Source: Simiduia agarivorans SA1 = DSM 21679 (GTDB taxonomy: Bacteria > Pseudomonadota > Gammaproteobacteria > Pseudomonadales > Cellvibrionaceae). From it: 64,000 nt of DNA. Each line of letters opens with the position of its first letter. The stretch's first letter is position 1. Shown here piece by piece: positions 25,761 through 37,000 of this stretch. Made by a program: the position numbers and the translations under genes. Where the stretch lies: NCBI RefSeq assembly GCF_000305785.2, contig NC_018868.3, forward strand, positions 2,452,001 to 2,516,000. The letters are read 5' to 3'. The notes under the pieces are model-generated. The model saw only the letters and a list, made by a program, of their open reading frames with translations. It did not search any database and was not told the DNA's origin.

Positions 25761-26319
25761 AGTCGACTCCTTGTTGAATAAACCGGCTGAAGCCCTGAAA
25801 ACTGTGGTCCCCGCCCGGCTCGATGGTTTGCCGGCAGCCGCGGTACTTTTCCACGGCCAACCGGTAATCCAGTGTCTCATCGCCGGTTTGGGCCAATAAC
25901 CAGTAATTGTCGTGCCGTTTGATGACCGGCTGATGGTAGCGCGCCAATTCGGTCAGGTGCTGTTGCGTCAGTCGGTAACTGTCGCCCGTGTGGTAGTTCT
26001 CCACGTCACTGCCAATAAACTGCGGCAGCAGTTTCATCGGGTTGACCGAGGGATTGATCAGCAACGCTCGCATGCCCTGCGTTTCCACCAGCCAGGTGGC
26101 CCAGAAACCGCCCAGGGATGAGCCCATAACCCCCACCGGGCCGCTGGCCTGTTCGATAGATTCCAGCAGTATGCTGGCGGCCTGGTCCGGGTAAGGAGGA
26201 AGGTAGGGGCAAATGAACGCCAGATCGGGCCTGTGTTGCGCCAACCACTGCTGGGTTTCAACGGCCTTGGCGGATCGGGGCGAACTGAGAAATCCGTGAA
26301 TGTAGAGCACACTCGGCAT
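25738..26319 (-). CDS. yqiA: YqiA/YcfP-family alpha/beta-hydrolase
   Basis: 193 residues. It begins MPSVLYIHGFLSSPRSAKA and has the nucleophile elbow GVMGSSLGGFWATWL (Ser in GSSLGG), a later Asp (TGDETLDYR) and His in EPGGDHSFQGF, which together form the triad of small esterases. E. coli YqiA is encoded between cpdA and parE, as here apart from the extra pldA gene. The natural substrate is unknown. Cytosolic. Confidence 0.88.
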   Translation of the reverse strand: MPSVLYIHGFLSSPRSAKAVETQQWLAQHRPDLAFICPYLPPYPDQAASILLESIEQASGPVGVMGSSLGGFWATWLVETQGMRALLINPSVNPMKLLPQFIGSDVENYHTGDSYRLTQQHLTELARYHQPVIKRHDNYWLLAQTGDETLDYRLAVEKYRGCRQTIEPGGDHSFQGFSRFIQQGVDFVTQDNP

Positions 26320-26343
26320 GGTCAGACCTTGGTTTGGGGAAAC

Positions 26344-27156
26344 TCAGTAGCCGGGCGAGCTGAAATCGATGGGGTAGTTTTTGTGATCAATGCGCACCAC
26401 GCCCGTCTCCAACCGGCCATCGGCATAGAGTTCCAGCCAGCGGTAGCCGGGCATGGCCGGGTCCAGCGCAAAGTCGTCGCTGTCGGGCAGAAACTGGATG
26501 CAGGTGGAGGGACTGGCGAGTAAGCGCATGTGCTTGCGGGGCCGGTCGACATTCTGGTGCACATGCCCCCAGATAACGCCTTTGACCTGGGCGAAGCGAT
26601 CCACAATGTCAAAAAACGCCTGGTGCGAGCGCACGATGTACTGATCGATCCAGGCACTGCCGACGGGCACCGGCTGATGATGCATAAACACCAATGCCGG
26701 CCGGGCATCGGCATTGAGTTGCTGTTCCAGAAAGGCCAGTTCGGCCTGGTCCAGATTGCCGTACTCCTGGCCGGGCACATGCGAGCTCAGCAGTATGAAT
26801 TGCCACTGGCCGGCATCAATCAACCGGATCCGTTGCTGGCCCGGCATCGCGTCGTACATGGCAGACGGCTCATCGTGATTGCCGGGGATCCAGGCGTGAG
26901 GCACCCGGGTCACCTTATCGAGCAGCGCCTGATAGCGGGCGTAAGAACCCACGTGACCATGGCTGGAAACATCACCGGTATTGATAATCAGATCGGCATC
27001 GTCCTGCGCCAGACGCACCAGAACATCTTTGAAGCTTTCGTCGGTGTTCAATCCCAACAGCTCTTCGCCGGGGTATTCGCCCAGGTGGCAGTCGGTGATT
27101 TGCAACAACCGCAGCGGGCGGTTGGCGGGGAAGGCGATGTTGTCCGGAAAATCCAT
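26344..27156 (-). CDS. cpdA: 3',5'-cyclic AMP phosphodiesterase
   Basis: 270 residues of calcineurin-like metallophosphoesterase fold. Metal ligands are in LLQITDCHLGEYPGE, INTGDVSSHGH, WIPGNHDEPSAM, VFMHHQPVPVGS and WGHVHQNVDR. The length and the ending agree with CpdA, which hydrolyses cAMP and so lowers CRP signalling. In Pseudomonas and relatives this also touches the Pil-Chp/Vfr pathway. It lies in the conserved nudF-yqiB-cpdA-yqiA order. Confidence 0.9.
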   Translation of the reverse strand: MDFPDNIAFPANRPLRLLQITDCHLGEYPGEELLGLNTDESFKDVLVRLAQDDADLIINTGDVSSHGHVGSYARYQALLDKVTRVPHAWIPGNHDEPSAMYDAMPGQQRIRLIDAGQWQFILLSSHVPGQEYGNLDQAELAFLEQQLNADARPALVFMHHQPVPVGSAWIDQYIVRSHQAFFDIVDRFAQVKGVIWGHVHQNVDRPRKHMRLLASPSTCIQFLPDSDDFALDPAMPGYRWLELYADGRLETGVVRIDHKNYPIDFSSPGY

Positions 27157-27181
27157 TCTGGGTCTGCCAATCCTGTTGCGG

Positions 27182-27712
27182 CTAGCCGGTCAATTTAAGG
27201 TTTACCGGGGCTTTACCCTGCGCCAGGCACAACGCAAGCCATTCGCCCAAAAACCGGTTCAACTGGGCCTTTTCATCGGCCTGATACATTTTGCCATTGG
27301 GGTACTCGTAGCGCCCCTGATTGACCCTGTGGCGCTCGCAGGCAACCACTTCCGCCATGCGGGCATCGTGGTACATGCGCACTTTCAACGTTGGACTCTG
27401 GGTCCAGCGGCAGGGCCCCTGATGACGGGATAGTAGCACGGTGGTAGTAAATCTGGCACGTTCTTCGACATTCACCGACACATGCCAGTCATGCCCCACG
27501 GGCAGGCAGATGGAGAAACACCATTGATCGCGCGTGTCGAGGTCGTGCAGGAGTTTGCACAGGCGTAAATAGTTCATATCGCCCATAGCCTGTTGCGCAA
27601 CCAGATCGACCTGGTAGCGACGGCGCTGTGCAAGATGGGCCATTTGAGCCATAAATTCCCGAAATCCCCGTAAATTCAGGCTAAGCATGGCACAGCTTGG
27701 GCGCAAACTCAC
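27182..27712 (-). CDS. yqiB: DUF1249 family protein (YqiB-like)
   Basis: 176 residues. It includes DMNYLRLCKLLHDLDTRDQW, VEERARFTTTVLL and MYHDARMAEVVACERHR, the DUF1249 signature. Between nudF and cpdA as in E. coli, where yqiB has no known activity. Cytosolic, no membrane segment. The gene starts four bases from the end of nudF, implying one transcript. Confidence 0.88.
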   Translation of the reverse strand: MSLRPSCAMLSLNLRGFREFMAQMAHLAQRRRYQVDLVAQQAMGDMNYLRLCKLLHDLDTRDQWCFSICLPVGHDWHVSVNVEERARFTTTVLLSRHQGPCRWTQSPTLKVRMYHDARMAEVVACERHRVNQGRYEYPNGKMYQADEKAQLNRFLGEWLALCLAQGKAPVNLKLTG

Positions 27713-27716
27713 CCTT

Positions 27717-28340
27717 TTAGCGCGATAACAGTGTGCCAGCTCTCACTTCGCGATGATTCAGCTGCAGCCACTGCAAACACAGCAGGGTAGCGGCATTGTT
27801 AAAACGGCTGGTGTACAGGTTGGCGAATACCTCGGCGGCGGGCGCCACATGCAGGCGGATATCCTCGTTCTCCTCGGGCAGACCAAAAACGCCGCCACCG
27901 GCACTCAGGTCGCATAGCGCACAGTAGAGATGCAGTTTCTCATCCGAACCGCCCGGACTGGAAAGATAGTTACAAATTGGGATCAGTTTGTGTGGCGTAA
28001 GGCCGGCTTCTTCCTGTATCTCACGGCCGATCACCGCCTCCGGTGTTTCGCCGGGTTCACTGATACCCGCCACCACCTCCAGGCACCAGGGACCGGTGGG
28101 CTCACTCAAAGCCCCGATGCGGAACTGCTCCACAAAGCCGATCTGGTCCAGCGCGGGGTCGTACAAAATGGCCGCCACCGCCGGCCCACGGACAAACAAT
28201 TCCCGCGAAAACCATTGGCTCCACCCGCCGTTGAACAGCCGGTGCCGGAGCTTGATCAGATCCAGCCGGAAAAAGCCCTGGTAACCCGCTTGGCGGGTCT
28301 GGATTTCCACATCTTCTTTGGCGTACTGCGGTTTACTCAT
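27717..28340 (-). CDS. nudF: ADP-ribose pyrophosphatase (Nudix)
   Basis: 207 residues. The Nudix box is complete (GISEPGETPEAVIGREIQEE then AGL). GGWSQWFSRELFVRGPAVA and DQIGFVEQFRIGAL match NudF/AspP. It hydrolyses ADP-ribose to AMP and ribose-5-phosphate in the cytoplasm. Its start overlaps the stop of the EAL gene by eight bases, so the EAL protein may be co-expressed with the housekeeping cluster. Confidence 0.9.
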   Translation of the reverse strand: MSKPQYAKEDVEIQTRQAGYQGFFRLDLIKLRHRLFNGGWSQWFSRELFVRGPAVAAILYDPALDQIGFVEQFRIGALSEPTGPWCLEVVAGISEPGETPEAVIGREIQEEAGLTPHKLIPICNYLSSPGGSDEKLHLYCALCDLSAGGGVFGLPEENEDIRLHVAPAAEVFANLYTSRFNNAATLLCLQWLQLNHREVRAGTLLSR

Positions 28341-29880
28341 CGCTGACCCTTTCTATAAATCGTTCCGCCGGTAAGGGTTTATCAAACAGCCAGCCCTGGC
28401 CATATTGCACCCCCATGGCACTCAGACGCGCTCGCTGACCTTCTTGCTCAATGCCCTCTGCAAGCGTGTGCAAGCCCAGTGCCGATGCCATGCCGACGAT
28501 GTGCGGCACCACACTGCCAGTGACCGATTCGGTATCCATGGCATCCACAAACGCCTTGTCGATTTTCAGCACATCAAGCGGGAATTTCTGCAAGTAACTG
28601 AGGCTGGAGTAACCGGTGCCAAAGTCGTCAATATAGATCGCGTGTCCCGCCTCGCGCAGGCGTATGACACGGGCGACACCTTGCGCGGAATCTATCAGGC
28701 ATCGTTCGGTCAATTCAATCCTCACCTGTCCGGCAGGCAGCCTTCCAGGCGAGCACGTTGCCGCCAGCGCATCAAAAAACACATCGTCGGTGAGGTCGGG
28801 CTCGGTCACGTTGATCGACACATAAAGATCCGGGCGGGCGCGCAACACAGCGCCCAGATCCCGCTCGAGATTCTCCAGTACCTGAAGTGTGATGCCGCGA
28901 ATTTTTCCACTCTCCTCCGCCAGAGGAATAAACAGATCAGGCCGGATCAGACTGCCATCCGGCTTGACCCAACGCACCAGAGCCTCTGCCCCGGTAATCC
29001 GCCCCGTCGCCAATTCCACGATTGGCTGGTAATAATTAACAAATTCGCCATTTTCAATCGCGTCGTCCATCACCCCCAGTAATGAATAACGGCTTTGTAA
29101 CCAGCGCCGGACCCACCAGGCAATGGCACCGAACCCAGCACAGAACAACACCAGCAAATACACAAAATAATTTTCCGCACCTTTGCGTATGTACACCAGC
29201 GGCTCCACCGCCACCACCTGCAAAAATGCGTCACCCGCCGTTGCCGCCAGCCAATCCGGCAGGGGCTCCAGCGGGTCATAGCGCGCACCGTTGCTAACCG
29301 GGAACTGGGGCCAGGAGGCCAGCACGTGGAATTCGTTGTTCTGGGCTATCAGCAATGCCAGATTGCGCTGGGGATGGTCTGGCACCACATCGATCAGGTG
29401 CGAAGGATGGATTGCGACAATGAAGTGCCCAAAGGATACATACAGATATTCGGCGTGGGCAGCCAAGGGCGCACTGCCAGGCATCCAGATCCGGTTACCT
29501 TCGCGCCCGACAAAATCGTGCGGCGGCAAATCCACCGGTTGCCCCAGCTGACTCAGCATATTGGAACATTGGATTTGCGCCTCACGTGTGACCAGCACTT
29601 CCCGGACAAATTGGTGATCGTACACCAGCTCACGTAGTCGACGACGCATCTCCACGCTGCACAAAGGCATTGTCAGTGCATTGAGTTCACGCTCGGTTTT
29701 TTCCAACCCACGCAAAAGATTGCTCACCCGGGCCTGTGTCTGCATAACGAAGCGCTCGAGTTGCTGAGCCTGTTCATGCCGGGCCGCGGCGAGCGAGAAC
29801 CACCAGGCCAGCAATACCGACGCAGCCAACAGCACAAAGACCGTCAACAATCCCTGGTACATCTTCTTGCCAGATACCAT
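28333..29880 (-). CDS. EAL-domain cyclic-di-GMP phosphodiesterase with CSS-motif sensor
   Basis: 515 residues from the ATG at 29880, chosen because GAGGGAGAG lies just upstream (a longer frame begins at 29901). Two membrane helices flank a periplasmic CSS-type sensor with PLCSVEMRRRL and IQCSNMLSQ. The EAL domain follows (about 265-515): GAEALVRW, YVSINVTEPDL, LTERCLID, IDDFGTGYSSLSYLQKFPLD, LKIDKAFVD and LAEGIEQEGQ. Catalytic residues look intact, so c-di-GMP hydrolysis is expected, probably tuned by periplasmic thiol redox state as in related CSS proteins. Confidence 0.88.
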   Translation of the reverse strand: MVSGKKMYQGLLTVFVLLAASVLLAWWFSLAAARHEQAQQLERFVMQTQARVSNLLRGLEKTERELNALTMPLCSVEMRRRLRELVYDHQFVREVLVTREAQIQCSNMLSQLGQPVDLPPHDFVGREGNRIWMPGSAPLAAHAEYLYVSFGHFIVAIHPSHLIDVVPDHPQRNLALLIAQNNEFHVLASWPQFPVSNGARYDPLEPLPDWLAATAGDAFLQVVAVEPLVYIRKGAENYFVYLLVLFCAGFGAIAWWVRRWLQSRYSLLGVMDDAIENGEFVNYYQPIVELATGRITGAEALVRWVKPDGSLIRPDLFIPLAEESGKIRGITLQVLENLERDLGAVLRARPDLYVSINVTEPDLTDDVFFDALAATCSPGRLPAGQVRIELTERCLIDSAQGVARVIRLREAGHAIYIDDFGTGYSSLSYLQKFPLDVLKIDKAFVDAMDTESVTGSVVPHIVGMASALGLHTLAEGIEQEGQRARLSAMGVQYGQGWLFDKPLPAERFIERVSDE

Positions 29881-29914
29881 GTCGCTCTCCCTCGCCTGCA
29901 ATTACTTGAGTGTA

Positions 29915-32663
<2,749 letters not shown>

Positions 32664-32701
32664 GAAGCCCTCGCAAAACGAGCAGCGGCTTCAAGAACAA
32701 G

Positions 32702-32721
32702 AAAAATGGGTGTATCACCCC
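32702..32721 (-). terminator. Terminator hairpin in the TPP-riboswitch expression platform
   Basis: Minus-strand GGGGTGATACACCC is followed by ATTTTTCTT. It lies between the aptamer and thiD and would stop transcription when TPP is bound. A second pairing near 32664-32692 (GAAGCC with GGCTTC) can mask the thiD ribosome-binding site. Confidence 0.75.
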
Positions 32722-32729
32722 GGACTGGC

Positions 32730-32806
32730 CTTGTTCCCTACGCCGGTACTAACCGGATCAGGTCAACGGGTCTATCTCAGCTCGGCTATGCCGGGCACCC
32801 CGCAAG
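32730..32806 (-). ncRNA. TPP riboswitch (Thi-box) controlling thiD and thiC
   Basis: The minus strand shows the conserved aptamer parts in order: CTTGCGGGGTGCC, then a variable arm, then GCTGAGATAGACCCGTTGA, then CCTGATCCGGTTAGTACCGG and CGTAGGGAACAAG. The closing P1 stem is CTTG with CAAG. It binds thiamine pyrophosphate and shuts down the two thiamine genes. Confidence 0.95.
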
Positions 32807-32829
32807 TTGGCAGGCAGTCTAAAGAGCAC

Positions 32830-32853
32830 AAAGGCCGCTGTAAAGCGGCCTTT
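32830..32853 (-). terminator. Terminator after the DUF4136-like lipoprotein gene
   Basis: AAAGGCCGCT and AGCGGCCTTT form a stem followed by a partial T tract (GTGCTCTTT) on the minus strand. It separates the lipoprotein gene ending at 32881 from the riboswitch leader. Confidence 0.6.
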
Positions 32854-32880
32854 GGCTGAATGGTTCATCCAATCATAAAA

Positions 32881-33462
32881 TCACAGTGCTTTTGGCATTG
32901 AGCTCATGACCTTTTGTACCGCAAGGTCCAGACGTGCACGGCGCTGCTCATCGCTAAGCAGGTGATCTTCGTCCAGGAACACTTTAATGGCACCACGCCA
33001 CAAGGCCTGCACGCTACCGGGGCGCGCCACAGCCACAATCAGCATGCCCTTGTGCAATTGGCTGTCGCGACCCAGGCTGGGATAGAGCCGGAACAATTCG
33101 CGCATTTCTTCGCTCAGCTTCTCATCGCCCACCTGTACGACGGCAATAATCCGATAGTCCACGTCCACGCCATGGCCCAATGTATAGCCTTTGCGGGTCA
33201 GGTTTTTCTCGATATCGGCCTGGATTAACTCGACGCCCTGGCTGTCTTCCGCGGTTTCTTCTTCGCCGACAAACACCACATCGGCAGTCCAGCTGATGGT
33301 GTCGCCACGGTTGGGCTTGAATTCAGGGTCGGTCACGCTGACCACGGAAAAAGCCGCCAGATCCGCTTTTTCCTTGGCCTGAGCGTCGGGCTGGGGCGCT
33401 TGCTGAGACGCGCAGGCACTGAGCAGTAATGTGGCCAATCCCGCCAGAAGATATTTTTGCAT
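32881..33462 (-). CDS. DUF4136-like lipoprotein
   Basis: 193 residues with a lipoprotein signal (MQKYLLAGLATLLLSACAS). The mature part has YTLGHGVDVDYRIIAVVQVG, then KGMLIVAVARPGSVQALWRG and a C-terminal helix ending VMSSMPKAL, in the DUF4136 pattern. Membrane-anchored, unknown function. A second small secreted protein lies 37 bases upstream on the same strand and may be co-expressed. Confidence 0.75.
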   Translation of the reverse strand: MQKYLLAGLATLLLSACASQQAPQPDAQAKEKADLAAFSVVSVTDPEFKPNRGDTISWTADVVFVGEEETAEDSQGVELIQADIEKNLTRKGYTLGHGVDVDYRIIAVVQVGDEKLSEEMRELFRLYPSLGRDSQLHKGMLIVAVARPGSVQALWRGAIKVFLDEDHLLSDEQRRARLDLAVQKVMSSMPKAL

Positions 33463-33498
33463 TGAGTTATCCCTAGGTTATTCGGTTCCGTGAATATG

Positions 33499-34152
33499 TT
33501 ACTCGCCCTGGGGCTGGATGACATCCTCGATGTTGGTGCGCACAATGCGCGCCCAGGAGCCCATCAGCTGGTTTACCTGTGACCGCACCTGTACCGAGTT
33601 GATTTCGCGCCACTGACGGGTGGGCTCGCGTTTATCCGTGGCCTGCACCAGCAACTCGCCAGTCTTGCCATCCACAAAATCAAACTGAATGGTCATTTTG
33701 CCCGCCGTTTCGGCGTACACCCGGTTGCGACCGCTGGTTTCCATCAGACTGTCGGGCACATAAGTGGGCGCAATCTCCAACACCCGGGCTTTCAGCACCA
33801 GCGCACCTTCTTTGGCGGCGGGTTCTGCCACCAGAAAACCGTCTTCCGACAATTCACGGGTAAACGCTTTCTGGTAGAGCTCTTTCAATTGAGCAATACC
33901 TTTTTCCGACAGCGGCTTCTGATCGCGCTTGTGGGTATCGCGCGGGTATTTAATCTCTACACCGGTGAGATCCAGCGGCTCGACATAGATACCCGCGTAG
34001 CGGGACCAATCCACATCCGGCTTTTTATACACGGTGTCCAGGCGCTTGACCTTGACCTTTTCCATCCCTGCCGGAGCATCCGCATGGACCTGCGGAATCG
34101 CCAACACACAGCAGGCAACCAAGGGCATAACGAGGGTTTTCCAGACTTTCAT
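33499..34152 (-). CDS. DUF3313-type secreted protein
   Basis: 217 residues from the ATG at 34152 with CAGGAGAGTGCT upstream (a longer frame to 34230 is rejected). A signal peptide with AIPQVHA cleavage is followed by YAGIYVEPLDLTGVEI, then FTRELSEDGFLVAEPAAKEG, ALVLKARVLEIAP and GKTGELLVQATDKREP. This is the DUF3313 pattern. Despite its similarity to lipoproteins there is no lipobox Cys at the cleavage site. Function unknown. Confidence 0.78.
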   Translation of the reverse strand: MKVWKTLVMPLVACCVLAIPQVHADAPAGMEKVKVKRLDTVYKKPDVDWSRYAGIYVEPLDLTGVEIKYPRDTHKRDQKPLSEKGIAQLKELYQKAFTRELSEDGFLVAEPAAKEGALVLKARVLEIAPTYVPDSLMETSGRNRVYAETAGKMTIQFDFVDGKTGELLVQATDKREPTRQWREINSVQVRSQVNQLMGSWARIVRTNIEDVIQPQGE

Positions 34153-34230
34153 AGCACTCTCCTGTTGGCGTTCAGCTATTGGATAATATGAGAGCGAAAG
34201 AGTTCCGGCAAATTTTGTCTTGATAGGCAT

Positions 34231-34257
34231 AAAAAAGGGGGCAGAGCCCCCGTAAAA
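34231..34257. terminator. Strong intrinsic terminator after the TonB-dependent receptor
   Basis: GGGGGC and GCCCCC around AGA form a stem with six A bases to the left and a GTAAAAA to the right. On the minus strand this gives GGGGGCTCTGCCCCC then TTTTTT, ending the receptor transcript 20 bases after its stop. Confidence 0.85.
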
Positions 34258-34276
34258 ACATCACACGAAAACCGGG

Positions 34277-36898
34277 TCAGAATCGGTAGCGGCCGCGCAG
34301 CTCAAACGAACGCGGGGCTTCGACCATGTACTGGAAGGTGCCATTGAACAGGGGCGTATCGTTGACATAGCTCACCACTGTCTCGTTGGTGAGGTTTTTA
34401 CCGATCAGTGAAATATCCCACTGCCCGTCCTGCGGACCAAAGATCAACGCGCCGTTAAGCTTGTGACTGGCATCCTGCAGCGCATTGGCGTCTAAATCCC
34501 CTGAACGATAGACCTCATCCATCCAGTTGAAATCCACATTGGCAGTAAGATCATACTGGCCGATTGGCTTCACATACTGGGTGGCCAGCGAGGCGGTCCA
34601 TTGGGGCGTGTTTTCCGATGTGCCACCGGCCAGGTCATTGATACCGGCTGCCGCACAGGAGCCGTTGTTGTACAGCATGGCAGCACCGGCGGCTGCACCG
34701 AGACCGGCAGCCCCGCCCAGACTCAATCCGGCCTCATAGGCCGCCTGACGAGCGGCAGCAAATTGCGCGGCCGTACAGGCCTGGTTGGGGAACGCGTCAA
34801 ATGTGAAATCCACGTAGCCGAGGCTCGCCATCAGGGTCAGGTTTTCAGTGGCGCGCCAGCGACCATCCAGTTCAACCCCCTGGCTGGTAGCCTTGGCCGC
34901 GTTCTGCACTTCGAAGGTGGTGCCACCGGTGAAAATGGCCGCCTGCAGGTCGTCAAACCGGGTATGGAAGATCGCGGCGTTGAGTTCTGCAGCGCCATCC
35001 AGCAAACGCAATTTGGAACCAATTTCGAAGGTGATCACGCGCTCTTCATCGAACGCCACGTCATTCGAATCAGCGCCCTGCCCCTGTGTTAATCCGGTGT
35101 AAAAACTATTGAAGCCGCCGGCTTTGAAACCGGTAGAGGCCGAGCCATACACCATCGTGGTGTCGTTCAGGTCGTGTTGCAGATTCAGCGACCAGGTCAC
35201 ACCACTTTCATCGCGCGACATACCCGGATCATCTTTGCTGAAGTTATGTGGAGTGAATTCCCCGGCCGCGGTCGCCAGACCAATAACAAACGGATTGGCC
35301 GTTGCGGTTTTATTGTTTTCACTGAAGTCTGTGGCGTAGGCTACATGGCTCGCCTCTTTGGTCTCGGCGGTATAGCGCAAGCCCGCCGTCAAGCGGGTGC
35401 TGTCGGTAAGGTGATAAGTACCCTGAGCGAACACCGCCCAGGTGCGGCTATCCTGGTCCAACATCAGATAGCGGTTGCCGCCATTGATACCCGCCTTGAC
35501 CAACGGATCAAACGCCGCCGCCTGGCCGCAGGCGTTGGCAATAGCCGCCCCTTGTCCAAATCCGGCGCCGATTGCCGCGGCGGTTTGCGCCGCGGTAGTG
35601 CCTGCATCACCCGACACGAACACACTGTTGTAGTCCGCGCCTAACGCGGTCAGGCCATTAAAACAGGCGCCGTTCAGCAATGGCTGCAACGTCCCGGCAT
35701 TGAAATAGCTCAGGCCGTCGGCCTCGAGATGGTTCTGCTGATAAAACGCACCCACAATGTATTCAAAGTCCCCGCCCACATCCGACGCAAGCCGCAACTC
35801 CACACTGGATTGATCGAAGGTTTCACTGTCATCAAATCGCACCGCATTGAGCGGGCCAAAGTCAGCGTCCAGGTAACGATCGTATTCATAGGCAGAATAG
35901 CCGCCCACAAAGGTCAGGATATGGCCCGATGCCAGCTGATGCTCAACGGTGAGCGAGGCCTCTGTAGTATCACCTTTCATGGTATTGTTGGAACCAAAAT
36001 CCATTACGCCATTGGAGTCGTTGGCAAACCCGGTTGGGTTAGCGGGCGACTGGCCAAAGAACTCAAACGGCGGACGCACGGTATTGCCCATATCGGTGCG
36101 GTATTTCGCGCCACCTTCAACGCCAAACGCAGACAAACTGCCCGCCACCAGAATATCCCAGGGCAGGCCCTGTACATCAAAATTGCCGTGCTCGGCTTTT
36201 GCGGTCACCAGCGTGTTGTCGCTGGCATCCCATTCAAGGCTGATGCGTCCGGCGGTTTCTTCGGATACCGGCACGTCGTGGCTGTAGTGGACATTTTCCA
36301 TCCAGCCCTTGTCCATGCGCCGGTCCTGAATCACCGCGCGTGCGCGCACAGTATCGGATAGCGCACCTGACACGTGACCTTTGACAAACGACTCTTCAAA
36401 TTCCGGCGTATAACCCGCGCTCAGTTCACTTTCAAATTCCTCGGTGGGCTTGGCAGTGGTGATATTGAGTGCGCCGGCGATGGTGTTTTTACCGAACAAG
36501 GTCCCCTGCGGACCGCGCAAGACTTCTACCCGCTCCACGTCCAGAAACGCAAAACGCGACTGCACGCCACGACCGCGGTAAACGCCGTCGACAAATGTGC
36601 CCACTGATTGCTCAAAGCCCGCCTGATTGCCGGATTGAATACCGCGGATATTGATTTTGTCGCCCACCGGGTCTTTCACCACGGCAAAATTGGGTACGTA
36701 AGCGGCCAGGTCTTCAAAGCGTTGAATGCCGGCATCTTCCATGCGGGCCTGATCCAGGGCGGATACGGATATGGGGACTTCCTGCAACGTCTGGGGACGT
36801 TTTTGCGCAGTGACAGTGACTTCTTCCAAAACCAGATTCTGCGCCATCAACGGCGAACTGCTGATGCCTATGGCCAGAACGAGGGGTAATTTTTTCAT
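34277..36898 (-). CDS. TonB-dependent receptor
   Basis: 873 residues. Signal peptide (MKKLPLVLAIGISSSPLMA), then the TonB box region LEEVTVTAQKR and plug domain with LRGPQGTLFGKNTIAGALNI. A 22-strand barrel follows, ending ELRGRYRF. It imports a ligand across the outer membrane using TonB energy. Two long Ala/Gly-rich inserts each carry a Cys pair (about C412 to C457 and C708 to C748), likely disulfide-closed extracellular loops. Downstream of a GMC dehydrogenase and an AraC-type regulator, so the substrate may be an alcohol or a terpenoid-like compound. That last point is inference. Confidence 0.88.
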   Translation of the reverse strand: MKKLPLVLAIGISSSPLMAQNLVLEEVTVTAQKRPQTLQEVPISVSALDQARMEDAGIQRFEDLAAYVPNFAVVKDPVGDKINIRGIQSGNQAGFEQSVGTFVDGVYRGRGVQSRFAFLDVERVEVLRGPQGTLFGKNTIAGALNITTAKPTEEFESELSAGYTPEFEESFVKGHVSGALSDTVRARAVIQDRRMDKGWMENVHYSHDVPVSEETAGRISLEWDASDNTLVTAKAEHGNFDVQGLPWDILVAGSLSAFGVEGGAKYRTDMGNTVRPPFEFFGQSPANPTGFANDSNGVMDFGSNNTMKGDTTEASLTVEHQLASGHILTFVGGYSAYEYDRYLDADFGPLNAVRFDDSETFDQSSVELRLASDVGGDFEYIVGAFYQQNHLEADGLSYFNAGTLQPLLNGACFNGLTALGADYNSVFVSGDAGTTAAQTAAAIGAGFGQGAAIANACGQAAAFDPLVKAGINGGNRYLMLDQDSRTWAVFAQGTYHLTDSTRLTAGLRYTAETKEASHVAYATDFSENNKTATANPFVIGLATAAGEFTPHNFSKDDPGMSRDESGVTWSLNLQHDLNDTTMVYGSASTGFKAGGFNSFYTGLTQGQGADSNDVAFDEERVITFEIGSKLRLLDGAAELNAAIFHTRFDDLQAAIFTGGTTFEVQNAAKATSQGVELDGRWRATENLTLMASLGYVDFTFDAFPNQACTAAQFAAARQAAYEAGLSLGGAAGLGAAAGAAMLYNNGSCAAAGINDLAGGTSENTPQWTASLATQYVKPIGQYDLTANVDFNWMDEVYRSGDLDANALQDASHKLNGALIFGPQDGQWDISLIGKNLTNETVVSYVNDTPLFNGTFQYMVEAPRSFELRGRYRF

Positions 36899-36970
36899 GC
36901 CGTACTCTCATCATTATCGTTATCGGGAGTACTATTCTTAAAGGATTCTGGCGCCCGGATTTGACCCGGG

Positions 36971-36998
36971 GCGCCAACAATTTAGCAATTTACGCCAA
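36971..36998 (+). promoter_or_regulatory. Predicted AraC-type operator before the TonB-dependent receptor
   Basis: Two direct half-sites, GCGCCAA (36971-36977) and ACGCCAA (36992-36998), lie 21 bp apart, two helical turns, 73 bases upstream of the receptor start. The first is preceded by TTTGACC and followed by CAATTT, matching the site at 38740. Confidence 0.6.
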
Positions 36999-37000
36999 AA

